The translations under genes and the position numbers were made by a program. A stretch of 64,000 nt of DNA, from positions 66,767,612 through 66,831,611 of the forward strand of contig OY288253.1 in NCBI GenBank assembly GCA_958450325.1, written 5' to 3'. Shown in pieces: positions 1-12,700 of this stretch. The notes under the pieces were generated by a model, which did no database searches, had not been told where the DNA came from, and saw only the letters and a program-made list of their open reading frames with translations. Each line of letters begins with the position of its first letter. The first letter of the stretch is position 1. This DNA is from Agrostemma githago (lineage: Eukaryota > Streptophyta > Magnoliopsida > Caryophyllales > Caryophyllaceae).

Positions 1-1768
1 TCTATTTTACTTACCGTCTTACAAATTCCTTTTTGGAAATAAATTTTACAGTTTTCATTATTTTTATTCTGTAATCTTATATTTCAACTTTTTAAGAAAA
101 AAAAGAAGGACATTTGTACGAGAAACGGACCGGAACTCGGGAAAAGTTGGACGTCCTTAAATCCTCCCACGTATTTTTCTTACCCTACACTAATCCTACA
201 TCTAACTAACCTACACATGCACTCACCTAGGCTATACTCACTACACTCTTACACCTAACTAACCTAATCGACACTACACCACCTATTACCTTTACTACTA
301 CTACTATATATACCAAGTAATACTACTACAACTACTTGCAATTACTACTACTATTGCTGCTGCTACTACTACTTCCTACATACTAATACTCCCTACGTAC
401 TACCACTACATACTCTCCGTATTATATTTACGTACTACTACTTATCGTAGTACGTATCCCGTACTATATACTATATTTAATCCCTCGTCTTTTTCTATAA
501 TTGAAGCATCGGGAATGAGGAGCTACCCGGTATTTGGAGGAATTACTTTTCTAGTACCGTATTTGGGTCAATTCATTTCGACCTTAATTCTTAATAACGT
601 TAATAAATATCCGTAATAGCTATTAAGGTAACCAGACTATTTCTTATATATAAGTATATTATGTTAGTAATTTAATAAATTGCTTACTTAAATATTTAGG
701 CTAATTTGTATGACTAAATTACTTATGTATAAAAGAAAATGTTACGTGATATTTTATTTGTGTTATATATTTATTTATGACTAAATTCAACTTGATTAAA
801 TTATCACTTGTTTGATTTATATATTTATCACCTGTACATTTTTGTTTAGATGAAAAATGAGAAAATGAATAAAAGAACTTAAAACGATAAAATTTACTTA
901 TATCGTTTTCATTGTATTTTATATGTATGTTTAAATTCTATTTGTTATGTATGTTTATTCTATGCACTTTATATTTTGTATGTATTTTATATAATTGTAA
1001 TTTCGGTCATATTTAAGTTTCTTTAGTTTTTTACATTCGTTTATATATTATAAAAATAGAGTAAATTAGTAACCTACAAAATATTTTATTTTAATATTAC
1101 TTTACTTATTATTTTTATATAAGTAGAAATTTATAAAATTCATTTTATAAAATAAAGGGATATATTTTATTCCAAAATTTTTACACGACATTCAATAAAT
1201 ATTTTTAAAATGATTCTACGTCAAATTTTGTAAATCGTTCAATATGATTTAAATTATATTTTTCAGAAACTATAAATTTTAAAATAATATTTAATTATTA
1301 TTATACCTTAAATTTTATTTTTATATATATAAAATTTCATTTAAAAGACTTTACTATTTTAAAAATATTACTATATTTGGGATATAATGTTTCGGGTGAC
1401 ACTTGATGAGGATTAAAGTATAACGTTGTCACACTGAAAGTAAGTATTTGGGGATTTGACTGTTTCAAATGAGTCTGACCAATTATTGAAGGTCACCAAA
1501 TAAAGTACTACTGGTTCACGGGCGACTTTTATATAAAGTTTACGATGCGAGTCTGGGACGAATAGCTTGTGTTGGATTCTACCATGCGTGGTGTTTCGAC
1601 TGCACTTGTAATAAAAAGCAGACTCGGAGGCTGCGGTGCGAGAGTCGACCTAGTGTTTAAGGTAGTCATCCTCCGGCAGTGAGTTCTGCGGTTCAAGAGT
1701 CTGCGTAGGGTATGTGGCGCACATATAGACAAGTACTTGATCAGTATTACCACCTAGGTAGTGGGGGC
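1..1768 (-). repeat. Tekay-like LTR fragment, reverse orientation
   Basis: This AT-rich stretch is a near-identical reverse complement of the interior of the solo LTR at 19768-22607: position 1 pairs with about 22284 and position 1768 with about 20521. It has no coding capacity. It contains TAC/TAG trinucleotide runs around 290-440 that are mirrored at 21840-22010. The right end breaks off inside the LTR, about 750 bases short of the LTR's TG start, and is fused to element 1. The left end runs out of the window. The LTR family is assigned from the complete copy, whose ends are TGTAACAACCC and GGGGTATTACA. Confidence 0.85.
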
Positions 1769-1781
1769 AGTACTTGATCAG
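1769..1781. other. templated filler at a rearrangement junction
   Basis: The 13 bases agtacttgatcag repeat the 13 bases at 1732-1744 and lie exactly between the end of Tekay-like LTR homology and the start of element 1 LTR homology at 1783. A short templated duplication like this is the usual scar of error-prone end joining or template switching. It marks a deletion junction that removed about 70 bases of the element 1 LTR end. Confidence 0.6.
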
Positions 1782-1782
1782 A

Positions 1783-4090
1783 ATATGAGATGGATCGAAT
1801 TAAATTTTAAATCGAAGTAGGAGTCGCCACCGAATTTTATGGTTATTCGGAACCATTCGAACCCACTCTATGTCGTAGTGGGCCATACTTAAAGCCTGGC
1901 CCATTTCCGATGTCAGAGTTTATTGGGTTCGTCCCTTAGCATATCGATACCGATGCCAACTGGAGCGGTTGATCGTATATTGAATGACTCTCGTTGCCAA
2001 TGGATTCGGACATCCGGAAACCATGGTTCTGAGTAAGGGGTGAGGGTACGTGTTGGGAAGTTCAGCAAGAACACCCAACCCCGCCCGCACTTAGCGGCCT
2101 TTACTAAGATATCGTTCGGTTTTGTGTACACGCGTTAGTTCGACGATGAAATGATATGCAGAGATTATTTTCCTAAGACATGTGAGGAAAAATAAATAAA
2201 TGGGTTGCTAAGTCGTTTAATGCACGTTAAACTACTAACGTCAAAGTTATTTTAGTATGTGAGTTCGTTTTAGTCCAATAAAACGATAAAAAGAATAAAG
2301 CGCTACAAACAAAGAGCAAACGAGTTAGTAACGATTGAAATAATAATATAGGAAATTGAAATTGAGAAAATAAATATTAATCGAAATCTGAAAAGTATTA
2401 CTAAAACGTTGTTTTGTATAAAAAACGATGTTCGAGAAAGAATAAAAAAAACGTGTTTAGGCCGAGAGCCGCGCGACTCGCCCGAGACTCATGCGGGTCG
2501 CGTGGCGGCCTGATTTCGACAACGGTTTTCGAAAAATTTTGATTAAATCGCGTACGAATATCGCATAACTCGTACTCGACTTAATATTCTTGATATTCGT
2601 TATATTCGATAGTTGATTATCAAATATTTGGAATAGTTTTGGAAAAGATATAAATTTAGAAATCGTTTCGTAGAATAATAAAAAATAAACGAACGAAAGA
2701 CTAAAAAATAGAACCGGATCAAACTCGTGCGCGAGTCGCCTGGACCGGGCGCGACTCGTGTACGGGTCTGATTTTTATATTTTTTTTGTTCGAAAATTGT
2801 TAATCGCGTACAAACATGAATTAATTTATACTCGGTCTATATTTTCGATATTCGTCGTATTCGATATTCGATTAGATATCGAATATTCAGAATGACTTTA
2901 GAAAAGGTTTTGAAAAAGTTTGTTTTGAACGAAGAATAAGAAAAAGGAATTTTGAACGAATAAAATGAAATCGCCGAAATCTTAATATAATTCTTTTCGA
3001 TACGATATTCGATTATATAAAATCGGTATCATATTTTAAGAATATAGGAAAATAGTTTTTAGTAGTATCGATATTAGAAAAATATATGCGATGAACGACC
3101 CATATTAAAATATGAAACGACCGACGAAAATAATGAAAAAAAAGAAGAAAAACGTGAGAAAGAGGGAGAAAGAAAGAAGAATCGGGTTTGATTTACACCC
3201 TCAACCTACATGCTTTGTGTTCTCGGTATAAGGCTCGTCGGACGGTGGCTTAGGCACGGGAGCGTCGAGATGATGCGGGTGAGTTGAGGTGTATCGGTTT
3301 AGGTGATTTGGGACGTCGGGTTTGGCCGGTTTCGTCGAGGTTTCGAGGCTTCGAAAGTATCGGGATTTGCTAACTATCGAGTTGTATGTAAACCGTGTTG
3401 CAAGGCTATTTTTTCGGTATAATGAGTGTGTAAAAACCGTGTATATTGGCTGGAAAATCGTTGTAACCGATGTCCTTTTTGTGTTGGACGGGAGGTCCTA
3501 TTTATAGGGAGTTTCCGACCTTGGTTTAGGAGAGTTTGAATACTGCTTAGGATAGGAAACGTAGGAATTTGAGGGAAATAAGAATTCCGCTTTCTTGGCC
3601 AAGAAGAAAGAGGAAAACCGGCTTGTTTGAGGGTGTATTGGCCGGGTGTTTTACACTCGGTCAATGTCTGAATCGGTCTCCGGATAGAATTCCTACTTGA
3701 GATCGAATTCTACCTTAAACAGAATTGTTTATTATTTTGTATGGCTGATTTTTGTAGTATCTGAATTCAATCCGGATTGGTGGGGGTGACACGGCAGATT
3801 TTATGCCTCGGGAAATATCTTTGACCGGGTTTTGACTCGGTCGCTAAAAGACCGTTTTACCCCTGGTGACGGTTTCGACCCAAATTAGTGTCATTTGACT
3901 CGAAACGACCCGCTGGGCCTGGATTTGAGGTTGGTTTTATGAGATTTGTACTCCTTAAAATGTCTAAACCAAATGTCCATAATTACAAGCCTATATCTGA
4001 GTCTATCAAAGCATGTTTACGTCCTATCATCATCGGGTGTTTGGCGGGAACTACTATAGACACCTGGCGGTCAAAATGTGGGTGTCTACA
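1783..4090 (-). repeat. Element 1, 3' LTR (outer end truncated)
   Basis: It aligns with 14239-16564 almost base for base. It ends on the plus strand with gtgggtgtctaca, the reverse of the LTR start TGTAGACACCCAC. The other end stops at an ATATGAGATGG sequence, whereas the intact LTR has about 70 more bases running to CATGTCCACA. A TATAAATA box reads on the minus strand at 3499-3506. The LTR contains several ACTCG/CGAGT inverted segments around 2460-2510 and 2725-2765. The small ORFs inside occur at the same places in both LTRs and have no recognisable product. Confidence 0.9.
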
Positions 4091-4108
4091 GAGTCCCCAC
4101 TCTGACTG
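4091..4108 (-). other. Element 1 polypurine tract region
   Basis: On the minus strand this reads cagtcagagtggggactc and directly abuts the 3' LTR start TGTAGAC. The same block, with one base changed, precedes the 3' LTR of element 4 at 60551-60568. Its position supports a role as plus-strand primer of reverse transcription. Confidence 0.7.
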
Positions 4109-4656
4109 AGGCTTGGACAAGGCAAAAGTCAGAGTAGCTACCAGGTCAATCAAGGATTAAAACCTGGCAGCCTTCCGATCGGGTCGTTTAGGGTCCATTA
4201 GACCTGCGTGAAGGGCTCGCCAGCCATGGAATAGAAATCATACTTGAGTTTGATAATGTCGCGGGAGCTTGCCTAGGAAGCTATGGGTATACCTGTTTAC
4301 AGAATATCCTGTCTTAGAATTGCGCAGGAGCTTTTCGACTAGGGAACTTAGAATTCTTGGGGAGTCTTGAGTGTACCTGTATGCTGACATAATTTGTATG
4401 TAACATTTAGGCGAAACATGACTCATGCTGGGGGAGAAAAAAAAGGATGATTTTTCCGAAAAAAATTTGAAAAGGAGAATGCTGAATTTTTTTTGGAAGT
4501 TTGGAAATAAGGATGCCTGGGATGACTTTGATTCCTAATTGGATTCTGACACGGATTCCTAGAATTTCTTGGTTAGGCCTGTATGCTTAGATGAAACAGG
4601 GGAAGTGAAGCCAAAGTCCTATTCCCATGATGACTAGGAAAAGGGATATTCCCTAT
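4109..4656 (-). other. Element 1 non-coding 3' region
   Basis: No credible coding sequence lies here. The part up to about 4225 is strongly similar, in reverse complement, to 60430-60550 of element 4, so it is a conserved block next to the polypurine tract. The remainder is the 5' flank of the antisense gene. Confidence 0.6.
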
Positions 4657-4664
4657 TATAAATA
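4657..4664 (+). promoter_or_regulatory. TATA box of the antisense gene
   Basis: TATAAATA lies in a clean cctat...gaggg context 104 bases upstream of the ATG at 4768, on the strand opposite to gag-pol. A start of transcription about 30 bases downstream would leave a short T/C-rich leader. The position suggests the antisense ORF is expressed from its own promoter. No transcript evidence is available here. Confidence 0.6.
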
Positions 4665-4767
4665 GAGGGCTTTGGTTTCTTATTTTTCATATTCCCACCC
4701 AAATCTTTTCTTCTATCTCAAAATCCCTTAGACTTTTTAGGATAAAATAAAAGAAACTATTCTTGCG

Positions 4768-6425
4768 ATGGGTATTGACCATTTGACCACGATGCTTCAT
4801 GCGTGGGCCCAGGATTTTCGAGATGAAGACAGAGTCCAGTTAACTCAAATGGGAATTGTGGCTTTATTCCCATTTCAGCGACTTAAGGTAGATTCGCACT
4901 TTCTTGATGCTTGTTTATCCTTTTGGGATACTACTTTTCATATTTTTGCATTTCCTCGAGGAGAAATATGTCCTCTTCCTGAAGAGATAGCAGCTATTGG
5001 CGGGTGGTGCCCTAATGCTCGTCCCGCTATTCCCCCATTTTATCCTGACCCAAGGAGGAGGTTGAGGGATTTTCTAGGCTTGTCGCATGCTGAGACGGCC
5101 CGTATGGTGAAGGGAAATTCAGTTTCCTTATTTGACTTGGATGACAAATTTATGAACCCGGTTGGTGAAAGAATTACTTCTACCCATAGGCGTAGGGCCT
5201 TTGCCTTTTGTATGCTGCATAGATATGCCTTCGAAGGTCGAATGGATGCTGACTCATGCTTAGGTGAGATCAGGCTAATCAGCATAGTTGACCAAATGGA
5301 GACAGGTCACAGCCCAGCTTGGCTGATAACTGGGGAGATTATTATGGGTCTTGACGCTAGGAGACTCGAACCAGGTCGGCAATTGACAGGGAGCATCCGT
5401 CTTTTGCAGGTATTTTAACCATTTTTCCGATAAATGGCCCGATTTCCCGATTTTCGCGGTAATACCGAATTTTCCCGGAATTTCCAATTTTCCGTTTTTT
5501 TTTTTTGAAAATTTTTAATTTTTTGATGATTTTTTTTTTTGATTTTTTTTCGAAAGTTTTTGACTTTTCGAAAATTTCGCAGATCTGGTTATCCGAGCGT
5601 CTGTCGATTATAGAGCCCCCGGTAATACCCAAATATCACAGTAGTCAGATCGGTTCAAGGTCTCGCCGAATAAGATCAAGTCATCTCATAACTCAAAAAT
5701 ATTGGGATGAGGAGCTAACGTTCCATGGTGGGCCTTTGATCAGGTGGAACGTCATTTGGTGGTTCCTTTCGAGGCTGACAGGATTAGCTAGGAGAGACAA
5801 GGCCCGTTATCTGGTGATATTGTCTTTGGACTGGACTGTCCATATCTACCCGGACCGTATCCTAAGACAGTTCGGTTCGTTTCAGGAGATCCCTGAGACT
5901 GAGGCAATCATTAGCGTTTCGATCCAATTGACGGATGCTATGTGTGACACGTGGCTACAGCAATGGTTTACTCGTGTCATATGGACTATACCTCGCCCTT
6001 GTCAAACCACTTGGGTTTCTGAATCATATCGCAAATGGACTTCCGAAGAATCCGAGGAGTCCCGTAAAGCTTTGAAGACCGAAGAAGCCCTTGACTTGGC
6101 CCGCCGAGAATCGGCCAAAAATAACAGGCGGTTCTTCGAGGAGACTCCCAGTACCTTTGTTGAGCCAGGGTCGGATTCTAAGTCAAAACCTAAGACTCAG
6201 ACTAATGAGACTGGTGCTAGCGATTTGGAGAGAAGACTCGGACCGAGGCTAGCGGTCTGAGACAGGCTAGGCCCGCGTGATAATGAGGTGCCCGGGGGGC
6301 CGAGTTTGAAGAAACGAGCCCGGGTTAAAGAGGTTCCCTTGGTGATTAGGGAGCGTTCACCTCCACCTCGACGCCGATGGACCGAAAAGGAAGCTAAGGG
6401 CAAAGGAAAGGGAAAAATGCCCTAG
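4768..6425 (+). CDS. Antisense extra gene of element 1 (two exons, late in-frame stop)
   Basis: Exon 1 is 4768-5409 (214 codons) and exon 2 is 5583-6425. A 173-base GT-AG intron in phase 0 separates them, so the frame is kept across the splice. The product looks soluble, with many aromatic and Trp residues. It resembles the plant-mobile-domain-like proteins reported as antisense ORFs of Tat elements. This family call is from memory of similar sequences and no catalytic motif is visible. The frame meets a TGA at 6258-6260, then stays open to TAG at 6423-6425. That tail holds a basic KKRARVK stretch like a nuclear localisation signal and a Lys/Gly-rich end. A single CGA-to-TGA change could explain the stop. 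An AATAAA-like sequence follows near 6498. The gene sits between pol and the 3' LTR, opposite to both. Confidence 0.65.
5410..5582 (+). other. Predicted phase-0 intron in the antisense gene
   Basis: The donor is CAG|GTATTT and the acceptor TTTCGCAG|ATC. The interior is extremely T-rich and contains a stop in the exon 1 frame at 5416. Removing it joins two long open frames without a shift. A pyrimidine-rich 173-base intron is normal for plants, and its sense splice signals lie on the strand opposite to the retrotransposon genome. Confidence 0.7.
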
Positions 6426-6777
6426 TTTATATTATTTAAGTATTAGTATTTATTTATTGTGTGCTGATTTGTTTTTGTAATTTTACTATTTTTGGGATAA
6501 ATAAAGAAAGGTTTATTAGAGAACCGTTCCTGTTCTTTCTTTTCTCGATTGCAGTGGTTGTGCCCTTTTGAGGGGCTGCCTACGTATCCATAATAAATGG
6601 AATCAAACCAAACGTAGTTCAGACTGAATTAATTTGCAATTTCGAAATACATCAAGACTATTGGTTCAAGATGTTTGAAACAGTAGAATGAATAATTCTA
6701 GCTTTTGACTTGTCTTTAAAAGTTTGAAAAAAATGTCTTTTTAATAAACTTTTGCAAATGACATTGAGAAAGGTGGG
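6426..6777 (-). other. Non-coding spacer between pol and antisense gene, conserved block
   Basis: No gene is visible. Around 6555-6620, read on the minus strand, there is a block with tttggtttgattcc, gatacgtaggcagcc and agggcacaacc. The same words appear on the plus strand of element 4 near 59336-59395, although element 4 lacks pol. Retention without coding capacity suggests a structural or RNA-level function. Confidence 0.5.
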
Positions 6778-9700
6778 TTAAGGGTAGTAGCGCTTCAGCT
6801 GGTCCAGGTTAGTTGGGTTGACAAACTCGTTCCCGTCCAGATCTGTTAGCATTACCGCTCCACCTGATAGAATCTTCTTTACCAGATATGGCCCAGCCCA
6901 GTTAGGTTTGAATTTTCCTCTTGGGTCTACTGGTAATAAAGCTCGTACAGACTTGAGAACCAAATCTCCTTCTTTGATGTTTCTGGGCCTCACCCTTTTG
7001 TTGAAAGCCCGCTGGATTCTCTTCTGATAGATTTGAATATTATTGAGGGCACGAGATCGTCGTTCATCTAAAAGGACTAGCGAGTCATATCGTGCTTGAA
7101 CCCAATCAGCTTCAGGTACTTGACTTTCAAGTAGAATTCTGAGTGATGGCACTTCTAACTCAACGGGTTGGACTGCTTCCATGCCATATGTGAGGTAATA
7201 TGGTGTTGCCCTGGTCGCAGTACGAATTGAGGTCCGATATCCCCAAAGTGCAAATGGTATCTTGTCGGGCCAATCCCGGTAATTATCGGCCATCTTTTTG
7301 AGTATGGTGACAATTATTTTATTAGCCGCTTCTACCGCTCCATTGGTTTGGGGTCGGTAAGGTGAAGATGTATGTCTTTGAATCTTGTACTTGGTCAGCA
7401 AGGCTGCTGTTTCGGCTTGAAAATGGGTCCCGTGGTCACTGATGAACTCATGGGGGATCCCATACCGGCATATTATCTTATTTTGAATGAACTTGGCAAC
7501 ATGGCTAGCGTTGAGAATACGATAGGATTCAGCTTTGACCCATTTGGTGAAATAGTCGATTGCTACCAAAATGAAGCAGTGTCCTCCAGTTCCCGAGGGG
7601 TTTATCTTCCCAATTATGTCGATTCCCCATGTTGAAAATGGCCATGGTGATGTCATGGTGTATAGCAAGAATGGTGGCATATGTTGTACATTGGCAAAAA
7701 TTTGACAGTTATGGCAATGTCTAACATATTGCTGGCAATCAGTTTCCATGCTATTCCAGTAGTAACCGAGCCTCATGATTTTTCGGACTAGCATCTGGGC
7801 ATTCATGTGTGGACCGCATTCGTCGTCATGCACCTCAGCCATAACTTTTTCAGCGTTGGTTTTATCAACACATCGAAGGAGAGCCCCATGTGCTGTCTTT
7901 TTGTAAAGTTGCCCATCGTCGGTGCGAATGAACTGGGTTGCCAGTCTTCGCAGGGCCTTTTTGGCTCGTTTGTCAGCTTCGGGTGGATATTCCCCGACTG
8001 CTAGGTATGTTAGCACAGCTTGATACCACGGCTCAGGATCGGGTATCTCGACTTCTTCGATGTCGTGGATATATGCCGGCTCGGATCGTCTTTCGACACA
8101 TATCGGCATACTGGTCATATGGTCGGGAATATTTAGTAAAGATGCCAGCTTTGAGAGTGCATCTGCAAATTGGTTTTCTTCCCGGGGTAGGTATATATAT
8201 TCTACCTTGTGGAATTGTTTCTCGAGATTCCGTACTCGTGCCTGGTAGGCCACGAGATTAGCATTTCGAGTCTTCCATTTTTGGAGCGCTTGATTGATGA
8301 CCAGTGATGAATCACCGTGTACTCGGAGGTTTGTGACCCCTAAATCGGCGGCGGCTTGTAGCCCGTGGATACATGCTTCATACTCAACGGCGTTGTTAGT
8401 GACGTCAAAGTCCAATTTGATGGATACGGGAGTATGTTCCCCTCTCGGTGAGATTAGAAGAACTCCGACTCCAAATCCTCGGAAATTGGATGCCCCGTCG
8501 AAGTACAAGTCCCATGCTTCGGTATCAGTGTGGAAAATGTCTTCGTCTGGGAAGGACCAAGTGTCGGTGTGTCCTTCTTCGGTTACGGGACTGTCAGCGA
8601 GAAATTCTGCTACTACTCGTCCTTTGATGGCTTTCAGTGGTACGAATTTTAGGTCAAATTCTGCCAACATCAGAGTCCATCTTGATATCCTGCCGTTGAG
8701 GATGGGCTTTTCGAAGAGGTATTTGATTGGATCCATTCTGGGTAATACTTGTACCTCGTAACTGAGCATGTAATGTCGGAGCTTTTTAGTGGCCCAGACC
8801 AAAGCTAAACACGTCTTTTCGAGCATGATGTACTTACACTCGTACTCTAAGAACTTCTTGCTGATGTAGTATATGGCTCGTTCTTCGGAATTGACCGTTT
8901 GAGCTAGCATAGCCCCCATGGCTGTCTCTGTCGTGGTTAGGTACAGTGACAAAGGCAAACCGTGCTGAGGTGGCATTAGGACCGGTGGTGAGGCCAAAAT
9001 TTCCTTGATTCTATCGAAGGCTGCTTGACATTTGTCATCCCATAGTAATCGTTCTCCTATTTTCAGTTTCTTGAAGATTGGTTCACACACCATGGTTAGC
9101 TTTGAAATGAACCTACTGATGTATTGGACTTTTCCGAGAAACCCTCTTATCTCTTTTTCAGTTTTAGGGGGCTGCATCTCGGTGATGGCCTTGATTTTGG
9201 CTGGATCGACCTCGATACCTCGTTGACTGACGATATGACCCAGTAATTTGCCAAATGTTACCCCGAAACTGCATTTCTGAGGGTTTAGCCTCATGTTGTA
9301 TTTGCGTAGTCGGGTGAAGAACTTTCTCAGGGCGGTGATGTGACCGTCCCTGTCTTTAGATTTGACGATCATGTCGTCCACATAGACTTCCACTTCCTTA
9401 TGCATCATGTCATGCAAAAAAGTTGTGGCGATTCGTTGGTAGGTGGCCCCGGCATTGATGAGACCAAATGGCATAACAGTATAGCAATAAGTACCCCAAG
9501 GTGTAATGAAGGTGGTCTTATCCATATCTTCTTCTGCCATTTTTATCTGATTATACCCCGCATACCCGTCCATAAATGATAGAAGGGCATGATCTGCTGT
9601 GTTGTCCACCAGTATATCGATGTGTGGCAACGGGAAATCGTCTTTCGGGCTCGCTTTGTTAAGATCCCAAAAGTCTACACAGACACGAACCTTACCATCC

Positions 9701-12700
9701 TTTTTAGGGACTGGTACTATGTTTGCAACCCAATCTGGATACTCAGAGACTCGTATGAACCCAGCCTTGAATTGCTTATCGACTTCCTCTTTGACTTTGA
9801 GGGACCATTCGGGCCTCATGCGTCGGAGTTTTTGTTTAACCGGCTTGAACCCCTCCTTGATTGGTATATGGTGCTCGGCTATTTCGCGATCAATCCCCGA
9901 CATGTCCTTGTAGGACCATGCGAAGACGTCTTTGAATTCTTGAAGGAGAACTATGAATTGTTGTTTCTCCTCGGGATCTAAGGATAGCCCTATCTTAAGC
10001 ATCTGAGGTTCTAAGGTTGTTCCCAAGTTGATGGATTCGGTTTCTTCGATTACTGGATTGCGGGATTCCCTTTGCTCTAGTTGCTCGATCAGGTGTGGAG
10101 GCAAGGATACCTGTTCGTCGGGCTTCTCAATGTCATTGCACATAAAATTTTTGAATTTGAGAAAGTTTTGAAAATGAGACAAGTCGTAAGCAGAACGGTT
10201 GTTATTATTGATCATAAATTGGGAAAAGAGCTCGAAAAGAGCGGCCATCTGATCACTAGTCAGTGGCGGGATAGGCAGGGTGCCCGGGACAGACCCCGAG
10301 ACACCAGGAATGGCTAAAGGGAGAGGGGGAGTTACAGGATTGACCCTAGCACCAGACTCACTAGACTCAATCTTAGACTCTGACTCGGACTCCGACTCAG
10401 ACTCAGACTCAGATTCTGGCATTTCTCCTTCCCCTGTGATCAGCTTGTAAGTTTTTCCTTGACTGTCAGTCCATTTGACAGTTTTCCTCCAAGCTCTGGT
10501 TCCGGACCCGACTTCCGAGATTAGCTTAGATGGGTCAAAGGTGCGACTGCGGAGAATGAGGCTGACTAGCTCTTCCTTCGGTGTTGGAACCGCGAGTTCT
10601 TCTCCAAAAAGTAACCCTAGCGCGGGCTCGGCATTCTTAGCATCTTCGCATTGGATGAGAGCGAAGATGTCGTCCGGTATGTAGTTGCAGTCCTGGGCCA
10701 AGTAGGTCCCAGGGCGTGTGGTGGTAGGCCGATATAGGCCAGTTTGAACAGTCTCGAACACCGGAGTGACAAAGATAACCTTACCGGTTTTAGTTTGGCC
10801 CATGTTTTCCGGAGTTAGGGTGTAGCCTAAGCCTGTTTGAGTTCTCCCATTGTCCAGAACTTCGAGAATTTTTCCTGCAGGGAGATCGGGCCTTGATGTA
10901 ACCCCTGGTAGAAAACCCAAATTCTGCAGCATCCGGTCAAGGTGAACCGTGAAATAAGGGCGGAAGAGATAATCTTCTTCGATGGCCCCTACGAAGTCGA
11001 ACCCCCATAGATCGGTGCGGCCCGAGGTGTTACAGTTAGCCACGGTCATAGGTGTGGCTTCTAGAGTGATGACGGAGTCATGCAAAGGTAGCTTGATTTT
11101 CCGATGCAAAGTGGAGGATACAGCCCTGGTTGCATGAATCCAAGGTCTTCCTAGAAGAAGATTGAAGGAAGAAGTCACATCGATCACTTGAAATTCCAGC
11201 TCTTTATCTATCGGGCCGGTTATGATAGTGAGTTTTGTGGCTCCGGCTACCGATTTTGGGCTTCCATCAAAAGCCTGAATGGTTTGAGCTGTCGGAATGT
11301 AGTCGGCCTCGGTGATGCCGAGGGCTTTGGCGGTCCTCAAGGGGAGGACATTGACTGCTGACCCGTCGTCAATTAGGGTCATGGGTAGGTATTTTCCACG
11401 GCAAATAACCGTGATGTAGAGGGCCATGTTGTGGGCTGGCCCAAATGGTGGGAGATCGGCATTGGAGAAGGTAATCAGTGGACCTTCCTCTATGGATCTT
11501 CCTTTTAGGTGAGGTAGGACTGTGGCTACCATTTCAGCCGGAGTAGCCATGGAGTCGATTTTGACCTGATCGAGGGCCTTAGTGAGTGCCTCTCGATGTT
11601 CTTGAGAGCTAACTAGGAGTTGCCATATAGAGAGGTCAACCCGAGTCTTGCTTAGCTGTTTCACAAGAGCCTTTTCAGCAGTCGGCTCTTCCGGGGCAGG
11701 CTCCACTTTAAGTGGTTCAGCAATGATGAGGGCTTGACTAGTGGCTAAGGCCTTGGACTTAGCCTTCTGAATCTCCTCGGGCGTGATGGGGACAGCTTCC
11801 CCTTTGGTGAGGTAGACATCGTCTTCGTCATCGCACCAGTTCCCGTTTATTTGTGGGATAAATGGAGAAATGAGGTGTGAACAATCCATTACTTCTCCGG
11901 AAAAGATGGCGTGAGTGGCCAACGGGTTGTCCTTGTTGTTGGGTTTACCCCCAGGCAAAGGGATTTTCCCGCTTTCAATGAGATCTTGGATAAGGTGTTT
12001 TAGCTTCCAACACTTCTCGGTATCGTGTCCCTTACCACGATGATAGTGACAGTAGGCCTGGAGGTTGTAGGCCTTAGAGCGACGTTCGACCGGGATATCG
12101 GGTATTGGGCCTATCGGGGTGATCAGGCCTTTCGATGATAACCTCTGAAGGGCATTTTCATAGGTAGTGCCTATGTCGGTGAACACCCGGGGAGTGGTAG
12201 TTTTCTGGGATGAGGTATCGAGTGCATTTACCTCGTCGAAAATGCTACGAGTGGCGGCAGTAGTAGTGGGCTTGCTTGTTGATGAGCTAGCCCCTTGGTA
12301 TCCCTTAGTGGAGGCCTTAGTGAGGCTTTCCAATCTTAAGTCATCCTCGATTCTCGTTCCCATTTCAGTTAGGACCGCGAAGCTAGGTATGATGGCGTAC
12401 CGGAGATGGACCCGGTAAGCTGGAAGTAGGTTCTTGACAAAGGCTTCAACCAGCACCTTTTCACTGGGCTTATCGACCATTTTGACGCTTTCAGCCCTCC
12501 AGCGTTGAAGGTATTTTGTGAATCCTTCCTTAGGTTCCTGGGCCATTACCTCCAGGGTGCGCATGGTGGTCTGGATTTCCGTGTTGTCGGCGTAATTCCG
12601 AGCGAATTCCGTTGCCACATCATCCCAAGTTTTGTATTTCTTGGGATCGAGCCGGTAGTACCAGGCTCTTGGGTGCTTCTCGAGGGAAGAAGCGAACAGT

